From NCBI GenBank assembly GCA_046296415.1, contig JBKBLN010000002.1, forward strand, positions 1,054,001 to 1,118,000: a stretch of DNA of 64,000 bases. Direction: 5' to 3'. This stretch comes from CAYNRA01 sp046296415 (GTDB taxonomy: Bacteria; Bacteroidota; Bacteroidia; Cytophagales; Spirosomataceae). The notes below the pieces were generated by a model. It had not been told where the DNA came from, ran no database searches, and saw nothing but the letters and a program-made list of their open reading frames with translations. This document shows, in pieces, positions 1 through 9,200 of the stretch (its first letter is position 1; every line of letters begins with the position of its first letter). The position numbers were made by a program, and so were the translations under genes.

Positions 1-207
1 GATAGTTCGATCATTTTGGCGAACTTGGATGGATAAACTCGTCTGTCCCGGATTACTAAAATCAGACAAATAAATGGGGTATGGGGCACGTTGGGTAAAT
101 TTGGCCACCACTGGAAAGTACTGTTCTTGCCCGTGGGCCATCAGACCCACCAATAGGAGACATAGTAAGATACTTCCTTTTCTAAATAAATTCATAAGTT
201 GTCGCAT
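1..207 (-). CDS. N-terminus of a secreted surface-associated protein (partial)
   Basis: Only the first 69 codons are in the window; the gene runs off the left edge. The sequence begins MRQLMNLFRKGSILLCLLL and continues LMAHGQ, a clear Sec signal peptide. The mature start contains PYPIYLSDF followed by a segment ending in QVRQNDRTI. From memory this PYxxYLSDY-type start is shared by very large secreted Bacteroidota proteins with fibronectin-like or TANFOR-annotated regions; that is not verified here. The gene starts 19 nt after the stop of the outer-membrane barrel gene (227-1954) on the same strand, so it is probably the third gene of an operon with the Ig/SprB-repeat protein. The ATG at 207 was chosen because it precedes the hydrophobic signal directly; the Met at 195 is an alternative. 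Confidence 0.75.
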   Translation of the reverse strand, partial: MRQLMNLFRKGSILLCLLLVGLMAHGQEQYFPVVAKFTQRAPYPIYLSDFSNPGQTSLSIQVRQNDRTI

Positions 208-226
208 GTCGTGTGAGCGTCAGGGG

Positions 227-1954
227 TTAAAAAGAGTAGGAATACCCTATATTGCCATTTAAAAACTGATTCGAAAAGCTTTTCACGAAGCTTGTGTTCA
301 AGTTGAACTGGTGCCCTTTTCCCACCGAATACGAAGCGACTACACTTGCATTGATGGCTGAGGAACGAGTTGATGAGGCAGGCTCTGCCAACCGTGTGGA
401 CGTGCTGAACGCCCCAACGGATAGATTCGTGGAAAGATTCTCAATAAATGTTTTCTGAATCGCCAGGGTGGGGCCAATACCTTGGATCAACCCCTCAGGG
501 AGATCATTTCGAAAAATGGACAACCCTACATTTCCACCCATTTTTTGAGGTAGAAAGGAAAGCGCGTAATTCAGATTCCCATTCCAAATTCCCGACGTAG
601 CCTTGGGATCAAAGTTTTCACCTACACGATTTCGTGAGGCCAAATAAGATGAATTTGCGCTCAAGCTACTTTGCCTTTCCTCTGTTTTTCGTAGGATTTT
701 GGTCAAATTAAATCCATAGGTTTGGGAAATGAGTGCAAAATTTAACGTGTCTATTGGAATCCCCGGAACGCGAACTAGCCGAGAATAGGTATCGTTTAAA
801 AACTTATAGGATTGAAAATTGGAGAAATTTAATCCCATCGTCAGACTTTCATTCACATTCCAGTTCGCTTGAACAGCCCCGACCACCCGCGTTTGTTGAC
901 TAGCCTTGGTTTTTCGGATATCATCCCGCTGAAAACCCACATTTGCGTTTAAAGTCAAATTATTCTCCAATAATGATTGCCCTGCCTGCACCGTGTAATT
1001 TTCCAGATCATTCACAAAATAATACCCCCCTAAGGTGAGATAATTGGGATCAACACGCTCATAACCCACGCCAATCAATGTTTTGGTTGCGGCCATGTTA
1101 TAGGTCAAGGATGTTTTAAAGGCATGAAAGGACTCGGAAGTAGCATTGGTGGACAGCAAGATACCCGCCAAAGAAGGGATACGGACACGCTCATAATTGG
1201 GGGAACGATCCTTGGTCAGGACACTATTATGGTAATCCACCTGAATTTGCAAAGCATGGAACAGCGTCGTGCCTAAGTGTAATCCGACGACACTATTCTC
1301 TTTGGCGTGTATCACATTGCCTTTGAAATTTCGCTGTTCCAAGGGTAAGCTTGAGGCGTCATCCATTGCCCGGAACATCGACAGTCCGATCCGATAGGTT
1401 CCTGGATTGTATTGAACGTGGTACCCATATCCCATCCGTCGGAAAGTAGGCCCTGTGACGAGTGTATCCTCAAACTGACCACGTATCAAACGACCTGCCA
1501 TGGCTTTGATCAACCATTTGGCCGTAGGTTTCAACTCTACTCCACCCCCCACGTATTGGTGACCATTTAAGGAGTAAGGAGAAAAGGTCATGTAGTTTGT
1601 TCCTGCATAGGCCGTAATCCATTTATAGGTAGGAGCAATACTGAATTGGTTGAAATTATACCCTTGTGAAAAGCTAATTTTTCTGGAAGAATAATTCACC
1701 GTTACGGGCATGTTAATCACCCCGTAAAGACTCACGTTTAAGTTACCCGCCACATAGACATCAAATGGAGAGGAGGTATTGGGAAGGCCAGCGCTGAATA
1801 CCCCATTGGCATTGAGTCCCCCTGAAAATTTAATGGGCTTGGCTTTTCTTATCTCCTCTAAGTCAAAGCTCTGGCCGACCAAAGAGGCTGATCCCAGCAA
1901 AAGTCCTCCTAAGAAAACCCAGCCTTTTTTTTGTAACATGTTTAGTTTCATCAT
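227..1954 (-). CDS. Predicted outer-membrane beta-barrel protein, function unknown
   Basis: The 575-residue product has a signal peptide (about residues 1-28, ending SLVGQ) and is then almost entirely alternating polar/aromatic strands with Gly/Asn/Tyr turns, ending in Phe (GYSYSF). That is the form of an outer-membrane beta-barrel. It lacks the start typical of PorP/SprF barrels, so I do not call it SprF. It lies 24 nt downstream of the stop of the T9SS-tailed Ig/SprB protein and 19 nt upstream of another secreted protein, in an order that recalls an adhesin, a barrel partner and an accessory protein. Its function is inferred only from that context: an anchor or helper for the neighbouring surface protein. 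No enzymatic motif is visible. Translation of the operon probably starts from the site at 6039-6085. Confidence 0.7.
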   Translation of the reverse strand: MMKLNMLQKKGWVFLGGLLLGSASLVGQSFDLEEIRKAKPIKFSGGLNANGVFSAGLPNTSSPFDVYVAGNLNVSLYGVINMPVTVNYSSRKISFSQGYNFNQFSIAPTYKWITAYAGTNYMTFSPYSLNGHQYVGGGVELKPTAKWLIKAMAGRLIRGQFEDTLVTGPTFRRMGYGYHVQYNPGTYRIGLSMFRAMDDASSLPLEQRNFKGNVIHAKENSVVGLHLGTTLFHALQIQVDYHNSVLTKDRSPNYERVRIPSLAGILLSTNATSESFHAFKTSLTYNMAATKTLIGVGYERVDPNYLTLGGYYFVNDLENYTVQAGQSLLENNLTLNANVGFQRDDIRKTKASQQTRVVGAVQANWNVNESLTMGLNFSNFQSYKFLNDTYSRLVRVPGIPIDTLNFALISQTYGFNLTKILRKTEERQSSLSANSSYLASRNRVGENFDPKATSGIWNGNLNYALSFLPQKMGGNVGLSIFRNDLPEGLIQGIGPTLAIQKTFIENLSTNLSVGAFSTSTRLAEPASSTRSSAINASVVASYSVGKGHQFNLNTSFVKSFSNQFLNGNIGYSYSF

Positions 1955-1978
1955 ATTCGAATTAAAAAGTGGGTCGAA

Positions 1979-4900
1979 TTAAGGTAGCATCAGGACTTTC
2001 TTGGAAACAGATGTGGTGTCCGAAGTAGCCGTTACAATAAACATCGATTCGGACAATCCGCTGGGAATTTGAAGTTCGATCACTCCTGTAGAACCGGAGC
2101 CAAAGTGCTGTTCCCAAACAGGGCGGGAAGCTCTCAAGGGAGTTATTGTTAGTTGGAAGGCTTCTGATTTGGCATTGAGTACTTCAATCCGAATACGACC
2201 TTGGTGTGACGGATTCCCCAGAATCAGTAAATCAAGTGCATCGGTTTGGCCAACGGGTGGCCGAAAATCGCCCGTGTCCAGAACTTCTTGAACCTGAACC
2301 AGTTTGGAGGTAGAATACACGCAGTCATTCACCGTTATGCGTTGGGTAATTCTGAATTCACCCAATCGAGTAAAACGGAGTTTTGCACTGGCGTTATCTT
2401 GAGAAATTAATTCCGCACCTGCTGGCAATACCCATTGAATTTGAGAAGGTGCGGGGGTACTGAAATCCACCGCTATGACCTCTTTGTTCAACGGAACCGT
2501 ACTAGCAATTGTAAATAACGGGGTTACATTTCGATTAGGAACGACTTGAATTACCTGAGTCCCACCACATTGAGAGGCATCTAAAACCGTTATTCTGTAC
2601 ATACCGACGGTATCCCCAACAATTACGGAGCCGGACTTTGTAGTGCCGTTGGGTAGAGTCCATTGAAAACTAGCGCCCCAAGGAACGGCAGCGGCTGAAA
2701 GCTCAAATGTTTTGGATGGACAAACCTCGATTTCAGCTGCCAAATTAAGGGCACGCGGGGCTGGACGTGTTAACTCCCGAGACGTAGAACGTACCAAACA
2801 TCCTTTTGCGTCACGTACCTCCACAAAAGTGGTCGTTCCGCCACAAACAGAAGGCACTTGCGCAGATTGTTCCATCAGATTAGACCATTGATATGCATAT
2901 GGCGCAGTTCCGCCCAAAACGATCGCATTCAGTTGCCCATCACATCGGCCAAAACACGAGGGCTCTTGGTAGGTAACATTCACCCGATACCGAGAGGTAC
3001 TATCTACAATATTAATTACCGTGTTTACAGTACAACCTGAGGCATCTGTTACGAGAGCATTGTTGACCCCCGCATACAATTTTTTGGCCGCAAAAGTAAT
3101 TTCGGTCGATTTATCCCATTGGATTGTGTACGGAGCACGTCCTCCATTTACTAAAACAGTAGCTTCACCCAAAGGGGTTGAAAGACAATAATTCGCTACC
3201 AAGTTTTGAACGGACGTGCGGAGGGCCGCCGGCTCCACCAATGAGAATACGCGCCGTGTCTGGATGGAATTACTATCCGTTACTGTTACTTCGTACTGTC
3301 CGGCTGTCAATCCTCGAATCGACATTACATTTTGAGCCACAGGTACCGTTCCACCGTTGCTATCTATACGTCGCCAGGTTATTTGATAAGGTTGTCCAGT
3401 GGAGATCGGAACACCTCCCGATACCGCGGCTACAATTTGTCCATCGGTACGACCAAAACAGCTGATGGAATCAACCTTCGCTTCGATTAACAAGGGGAAC
3501 GGAGCTATCAAGTTGGTGGAAAGGGTTTGCTGGCATCCCTTTTGATCCGTGACTAAAACCTGATACGCTCCTCCTCCGATATTGTTAATGGAGGATTGGT
3601 TATTGGATAGGGTACTTGGCAAGACGGCCCCCAGGGTATTGGTCCAGACAGCCGATGCATATGGAGCCGTACCACCTTGAACCCGAATGGCGATCAGTCC
3701 ATCTTGAGTAGAGGCTCCTCGAGGCCGTTGGGATTGAATCACCGAGAGATTGATCGCGGAAGGCTCCCGAATTTCCAAGGTTGTGGCCGGTAATATCTCA
3801 CAATTTCTAGCATCGATCACCCGTATTTGATAACTTCCCGTTGCTTGCCCACTCAAATTTAGATTTCCGGAGAATGCAACCGGAGGATTTGTATTCAGGA
3901 AATATTGCAACCCCCCATTATCACTCGTGGCCGACAACAGAATTTGTCCATTTCTAGCTCCAAAACATGAAATGTCTTGAGACACCACCTGGGCAGAGGG
4001 TCGAGATGGTTGTCCGATCGACTCCGAAAAGGTACGCTGGCATCCCAGTCGATCCGTTAAAGTAAAAGTATAGGTATCTGCCGACAAATTGGACAGATCG
4101 AAATTGGTACTGGCTCTATTTTGCCATTGAATTTGAAAGGGAGCGCCCGCAGAACCATCAGGAGAAATGGCAATGCGGCCATTTGTTCCTTCAAAACAGG
4201 CAACATTTTCTTTTTCAACGGTATACCGAATTGGTGATAATTTTGTCGATTGAATGGCATTGCTATTGCCCGGACTAACGCATCCGTTTAATTCACATTT
4301 GGCGGTATACGTTGCAGAGGTACTGGTTGTTAAGGTCATACCCGTGGTGGCAAATACCCCATCTCGGTACCAAATGATCGCTTCGTTGGCTTGGCAACCT
4401 GAGGCAGTCAGAATGGCCGATTCGCCATCGCACACTCCCTGAGGTTTGTTGGTTGTTACAGTTGGTGTATTTGCAATGGGAAGTGTCAGAAAAGCGATTT
4501 GACTTGTCACTACCCCACATGGACCTGTTATTTCAACTCGGTATCGGTCGTTGGCATTCTCAACATTTGTGGAAAAGGAAAAACGACTGGAAGTGGCTCC
4601 TTCAATGCGGGAGTCATTCCGAAACCATTGAAAACCCGTGACTGTTCCAGAAACATTGACCGAAAAGTCAACGGGAGAGCCTGGACAAATGGTTTGACTG
4701 ACTGGTTGGGTTAAAACTTGAATTGGAATTAAAACATTCAAATTCGCTGCTTCACTCACCACTGTTTCGGACGAGCAAGCCCCAGTACCATATACGATAA
4801 CTCGGTAGTTCCCTCCATGAATGGCACGAACAAAAGGGATAGAATAAGAGGATTGAATAGCACCGTCTAGGTTAGCTCCATTTACTTGCCATTGAAATCC

Positions 4901-5881
4901 ACCGGAGGCGTTGGCCGAAACAGAAAAGGTCTGAGCTTGGCCTTCACAAACTGAAACGTTTACGGGTTGGGCGGAAATGGAAGGACGTGCATTGACAGTC
5001 AACACAATAGGCCCATAAGTAACCGTATTGCATATACCCGAAGCCTCAAGCGTATAGGATCCAGCCGAACTTAGGGATACATTACCTAAATCCAAAGTGG
5101 CAGAAGTGGCTGAGGACAAAATTTCTCCGTTCTTTTTCCAAACAAAACTTGTGGCATCCAGAACGGAAACCGTCCATTGAATAGCCGTATTTTCACAAAC
5201 GGTCTGATTAAGTACTGGACCCGAGGTGATTTCAGTGAGCGAATTAACCACCAAAACAGCATCGTCACTTTCGACTTCTATGAAGTCACACGAGCCAAGG
5301 CCACCCACGAGTACGGAGTATGACCCGGGGTTGCAGGTAGGGCAAAGATTAGAAATGGTCAGAGAGGACGTAGTAGCTCCTGAGATTAGACTTCCGCCTC
5401 CTCCGTCTCCATCGGATATCGGACCTCCGTTAAGAAGCCACTGAAAACTCCCGGCATCACTTGAATTCACGGTCAGGGTAATGGTTTCTCCCTCGCATTT
5501 CGTAGCTCCAAGCGGCTGTACGAGAATCCTTGGTTTTAAATCCACCGACAAAACGGCGGCCGAGCTCATTTCAGGTGAACCACATAAACACAAAACCTCC
5601 ACCTCATACTCGGAGCCATCGTCGGATGCATCTGCCGAGGAAATAGTGTAGGAGGCCGCATTGGCTCCTGAAATCGGACTTCCATTTTTGTACCACTGGT
5701 ACCCGTCTATGGTTCCAGAAGCAACCACCGAAAATACCACTGAGGATCCTTCACAGACGGTCTTACTCTCTGGCTGTGTGACGATCGTTACTTGAGCAAC
5801 TGTGGGCATCGCGTGCATCAGCAACAAAAGAAGGCTCCAATACCATGTGTTTTGAAGTTGACCTAGTATAGGTTTTATCAT
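1979..5881 (-). CDS. Large T9SS-secreted surface protein with Ig-like and SprB-type repeats
   Basis: The 1300-residue product has a signal peptide (1-30, ending PTVAQ). Five to six Ig-like domains follow (about 31-550), each with the pattern QP....VCEG....F.V..SG....QWYKNG. About six SprB-type repeats follow (about 555-1030), with signatures such as ACFEGTNG, SCFGARNG, SCFGRTDG and SCFGRCDG; two are degenerate. Two PKD/Ig-like segments (about 1045-1200) precede a type A T9SS sorting domain (about 1205-1300, ending SVSKKVLMLP). The protein should cross the outer membrane by the type IX system and remain on the surface, like the gliding adhesin SprB of Flavobacterium, although it is much smaller. 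It is the first gene of the unit that continues with the barrel gene. A 5' leader of about 150 nt separates it from the palindrome promoter. Confidence 0.85.
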   Translation of the reverse strand: MIKPILGQLQNTWYWSLLLLLMHAMPTVAQVTIVTQPESKTVCEGSSVVFSVVASGTIDGYQWYKNGSPISGANAASYTISSADASDDGSEYEVEVLCLCGSPEMSSAAVLSVDLKPRILVQPLGATKCEGETITLTVNSSDAGSFQWLLNGGPISDGDGGGGSLISGATTSSLTISNLCPTCNPGSYSVLVGGLGSCDFIEVESDDAVLVVNSLTEITSGPVLNQTVCENTAIQWTVSVLDATSFVWKKNGEILSSATSATLDLGNVSLSSAGSYTLEASGICNTVTYGPIVLTVNARPSISAQPVNVSVCEGQAQTFSVSANASGGFQWQVNGANLDGAIQSSYSIPFVRAIHGGNYRVIVYGTGACSSETVVSEAANLNVLIPIQVLTQPVSQTICPGSPVDFSVNVSGTVTGFQWFRNDSRIEGATSSRFSFSTNVENANDRYRVEITGPCGVVTSQIAFLTLPIANTPTVTTNKPQGVCDGESAILTASGCQANEAIIWYRDGVFATTGMTLTTSTSATYTAKCELNGCVSPGNSNAIQSTKLSPIRYTVEKENVACFEGTNGRIAISPDGSAGAPFQIQWQNRASTNFDLSNLSADTYTFTLTDRLGCQRTFSESIGQPSRPSAQVVSQDISCFGARNGQILLSATSDNGGLQYFLNTNPPVAFSGNLNLSGQATGSYQIRVIDARNCEILPATTLEIREPSAINLSVIQSQRPRGASTQDGLIAIRVQGGTAPYASAVWTNTLGAVLPSTLSNNQSSINNIGGGAYQVLVTDQKGCQQTLSTNLIAPFPLLIEAKVDSISCFGRTDGQIVAAVSGGVPISTGQPYQITWRRIDSNGGTVPVAQNVMSIRGLTAGQYEVTVTDSNSIQTRRVFSLVEPAALRTSVQNLVANYCLSTPLGEATVLVNGGRAPYTIQWDKSTEITFAAKKLYAGVNNALVTDASGCTVNTVINIVDSTSRYRVNVTYQEPSCFGRCDGQLNAIVLGGTAPYAYQWSNLMEQSAQVPSVCGGTTTFVEVRDAKGCLVRSTSRELTRPAPRALNLAAEIEVCPSKTFELSAAAVPWGASFQWTLPNGTTKSGSVIVGDTVGMYRITVLDASQCGGTQVIQVVPNRNVTPLFTIASTVPLNKEVIAVDFSTPAPSQIQWVLPAGAELISQDNASAKLRFTRLGEFRITQRITVNDCVYSTSKLVQVQEVLDTGDFRPPVGQTDALDLLILGNPSHQGRIRIEVLNAKSEAFQLTITPLRASRPVWEQHFGSGSTGVIELQIPSGLSESMFIVTATSDTTSVSKKVLMLP

Positions 5882-6038
5882 AAATAAAGGATTAAATCTT
5901 GAACGTTCTTATTTTTGGGAATACCCTTATCTGTTTCGAATCAATGAGTTAGCTAGGTGCAAACGAAGAGATTTTGAGCAATGAACCGAATGAGTGGTAA
6001 ATCAATTTTTTTTGGTTTTTGAGGAACTTACAACATTG

Positions 6039-6085
6039 CAAAGTAAGGTGAAGGGACAAGGCCAAGAAATACCTGCTATCAGGTA
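6039..6085 (-). promoter_or_regulatory. Palindromic operator and promoter of the Ig/SprB surface-protein operon
   Basis: The perfect palindrome TACCTG-CTAT-CAGGTA lies at 6070-6085. On the minus strand, exactly 24 nt after it, is the -7-like element TACTTTG (6045-6039). The predicted transcript start is near 6034, giving a leader of about 150 nt before the ATG at 5881. The same palindrome with the same 24-nt spacing precedes the 2612-residue protein and the divergent kinase gene. The flank on the far side (6086-6106) also matches the copy at 14276-14296 with two differences. The rest of the 325-nt gap 5882-6206 holds the leader and the terminator of the upstream gene. Confidence 0.7.
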
Positions 6086-6135
6086 TTTTTAGACTATTAT
6101 TGTAAAATTTCCTTTATTTTTTGGTTGAGATTTTT

Positions 6136-6187
6136 TAAAATAAAAGAGCCTAAGAACTGGGGTTTTCTCCCAGCCCTTAGGCTCTTT
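6136..6187 (-). terminator. Intrinsic terminator of the 2612-residue surface protein gene
   Basis: A long hairpin pairs AAAGAGCCTAAG (6143-6154) with CTTAGGCTCTTT (6176-6187), extended by CTGGG/CCCAG inside the loop. On the minus strand it is followed by a T-rich run. It sits 20 nt past the stop codon at 6207. Confidence 0.85.
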
Positions 6188-6206
6188 GTTTATTAATTCG
6201 GATATT

Positions 6207-9200
6207 TTACTCTTTCATGAGCTTTACCGTTTCGACTTTCGCTCCAAACTGCACACTCAGCAAGTAACTTCCCCCTGTTAGTTTATCGACTTTGAGGCGA
6301 ACCACCTGATTGGATACCCATTCTTGTGCAACTTGATCAGTCACTACTCGACCCGAAACATTGGTTAGGCGAATCACAGGCTTCACTACGGGTGTCTCAA
6401 AGAAATATAGGGTGACGTAATCAAATGTCGGGTTGGGGCCAAATCGGAACATCATACCATTGCCTTCACCGATCAAATGACTTTCGGTGGTTAAGACCTC
6501 GTTGGGCGATTCTGCCACAAAAGGTACACTTCCTTGGGTGTCATCCTCCTCAGCATCCTGCTGGCAAGGCACAATTCCACCATCCCAAGTAACCCCTCCC
6601 ATCGCTCGAACCCGTTGTCCTACAATGGTTCCCTGGACAAGGGTTTGCTCGTCTCCTCGGTTACGTTCGAAAGAAGCCTCCCGGAGGGTATGGAAATATC
6701 CATTTAATTGATTTTTTCCACCAAATACAAGATCTCGTCCCGCAAAAACTTTTACACTTTGAGAGGTAGCATTGAATTGTACATCATCCCGAGTTTTTAC
6801 TTGTTGATCGACATGAAGAACCGTCTTTTGTGTGAAGTTTAAACGTCCTCCTTTCGATATAACAATCTTCTTCATATCAACTCTAGCCTCCGTCAAGGTC
6901 AAAGTTGCCCCACGCTTGATCCGAATGGTTCCATACTGTCCTTCCGAGGCCGTCAGAGTCGAATTGGATTTCACACGCAATGTACCTTTTATTCCACCCG
7001 TGCCTTCTTCAAATGTGAAGGGGTCTGGGGCACGACGTTGGATCTGACGGTCAGGCATACTGGATGCATCTACATTCAATTGAGATCCACGAACCAGCAC
7101 ATTTGTCTTATTTAATCGAGAATTTTGAATGGTCACGCGGCCATTGGCACCGTAGGCACCTACTCCACCAAAGTTTACTGTGCTATTGACTAGTTCGACT
7201 TCCTCACTGGCCAATATCGCATAAGAACATGGACAGACACCATTCACATCCACCACTTCTACCTGAACTCGCCGTTGGGTTTGATTTCCACTCGCATCCC
7301 GCACAGTTACTACCACGGTATTCATGCCTACGGCCGAGCAGTTAAATGAACCTCTCGAAACCTCACGTGCCGTAACCTGACAGTTGTCGGTGGCCGTTTC
7401 AATCACTTGGTCGGCTGTTAACACTGCGCCTCCATCCTCCGTTAAGGTAAGGGTAATCGGCTTGGTAGTTAGCAAAGGAGCTATTGTATCACGAACCGTC
7501 ACTTCCAAAGAAACTGAAGCCGAATTTCCATGTATGTCGGTTACAGTATACAGGACTCGGCGAAGTCCCAACTCGCCACAACCAAACGTAGTTTGAGCAA
7601 TCACTTGGCTTGCTATACCACACGCATCCCGCGTGCCTGCCTCAATATCCGCTACGGCAATTTGACCCAATCCTTGCGCATTAAGGAACACCGTGGCAGG
7701 TTTTACCCGCACCACAGGAGCTAAGGTATCGCGAACCGAAATAGCTACAGTACTTCGACTTACATTCCCCGATCGATCCGTCGCGGTAAACATCACTTCT
7801 TTGATACCGACATCGGTACACGTAAATCGGGTCTGGCTAAGTACTATATTCTCCAAGCCACAATTATCGCTGGTTCCTGCATCCACTTGGCTGGCCGTAA
7901 TTTCTGCCTGTCCTTCCGAATTCAAAAAGACCGTAATTGGTCGAGTTCGAAGGACTGGTGCCAGGGTATCACGAACCGTCACCAAGAAGCGAGCAAAACC
8001 AACATTTCCTTGACGATCCCGGACTGAAATGACGACCGGCCGCTCCATAGTTCCACAACTAAAATCAGTCTGAGAGAATTCAATACTTTGAACCCCACAC
8101 GCTTCCTCGATTTGAGCATTCGACCGCGCTACCGTCAGAGTGGCCTGCCCATTCCCATCAGCAAAAAGGACTACATTTTGCATCCGAATTCTTGGTGCTA
8201 TGGTATCGAGTACTGTCACTTGACCATCCAATTTGGTGATATTCCCGACTAAATCACGAACCGTTAAAGTAAATAACTGACTACCTAAGTGCTCGCATCC
8301 TAAATCACCGATATTCACTGATACATCTGCAATTCCACAATTATCAATGGATCCCCGTGAAAATGCAGGTACGTCCAAACTTCCTTTCCCTTGCGCATTC
8401 AAATACACAGTTTGTGCATTCGTTACAGCCACTGGAGGACGGAGATCTTGTACAAATACAGTAGCTTCCGCAAACGATTGGTTTCCTGAAAGATCCGTCA
8501 CAATCAATGTCACTTTGGACGTACCAACGTCTGAACACGTAAATATGGTTTTATTGATTTCGATGGAACGAATACCACAGTTATCTGAAGAACCCGCATC
8601 TACCTGACTTGCCGTTAACACCGCTCGCCCATTGGCATCCAGGAATATTTCCGCTGTTTTTGTCACAATCCAAGGTGCCATTCGATCAACCACAGTTAAC
8701 GTGGCAAAACATTGAGATGTCAATCCATTTGGATCTCGGAACGTCATTTGGAGAGGATGTTGCCCAACCGAGAACGGTCCCATTCGCTCTACTGATACCA
8801 CCAAAGCTCCTCCCTCTGGATCAAAGGAACCATTATCCAACTCTTCCGCCGATACCGAAGCAGAACATAAATTATCCACCTCTTTGGTAATATTTTTACA
8901 CGATGCAATCGGCGCTTGGTTTTGTACCACCGTCATCGAACCTACGGTTGAGAATACAGGTGGACAACCTAAACCTTCTACCACTGCCCGATAAAAACGC
9001 GTCTCTGAAAGATTCGTGATTTCAAAACGTGCCGCGGTGATCGCGTGATCCAATACTTGAGAAAAATCTGCCTTGGTCGATGACTGCCATTTGGTAATTT
9101 GACCCGAATGTCCGGTTAGGATCAATGCCCCACTATTAATTCCTGAAATTAATGTCGTGCTGCCATTTACCGTGCCACCCACAACGGTAGGATCTTTCAA

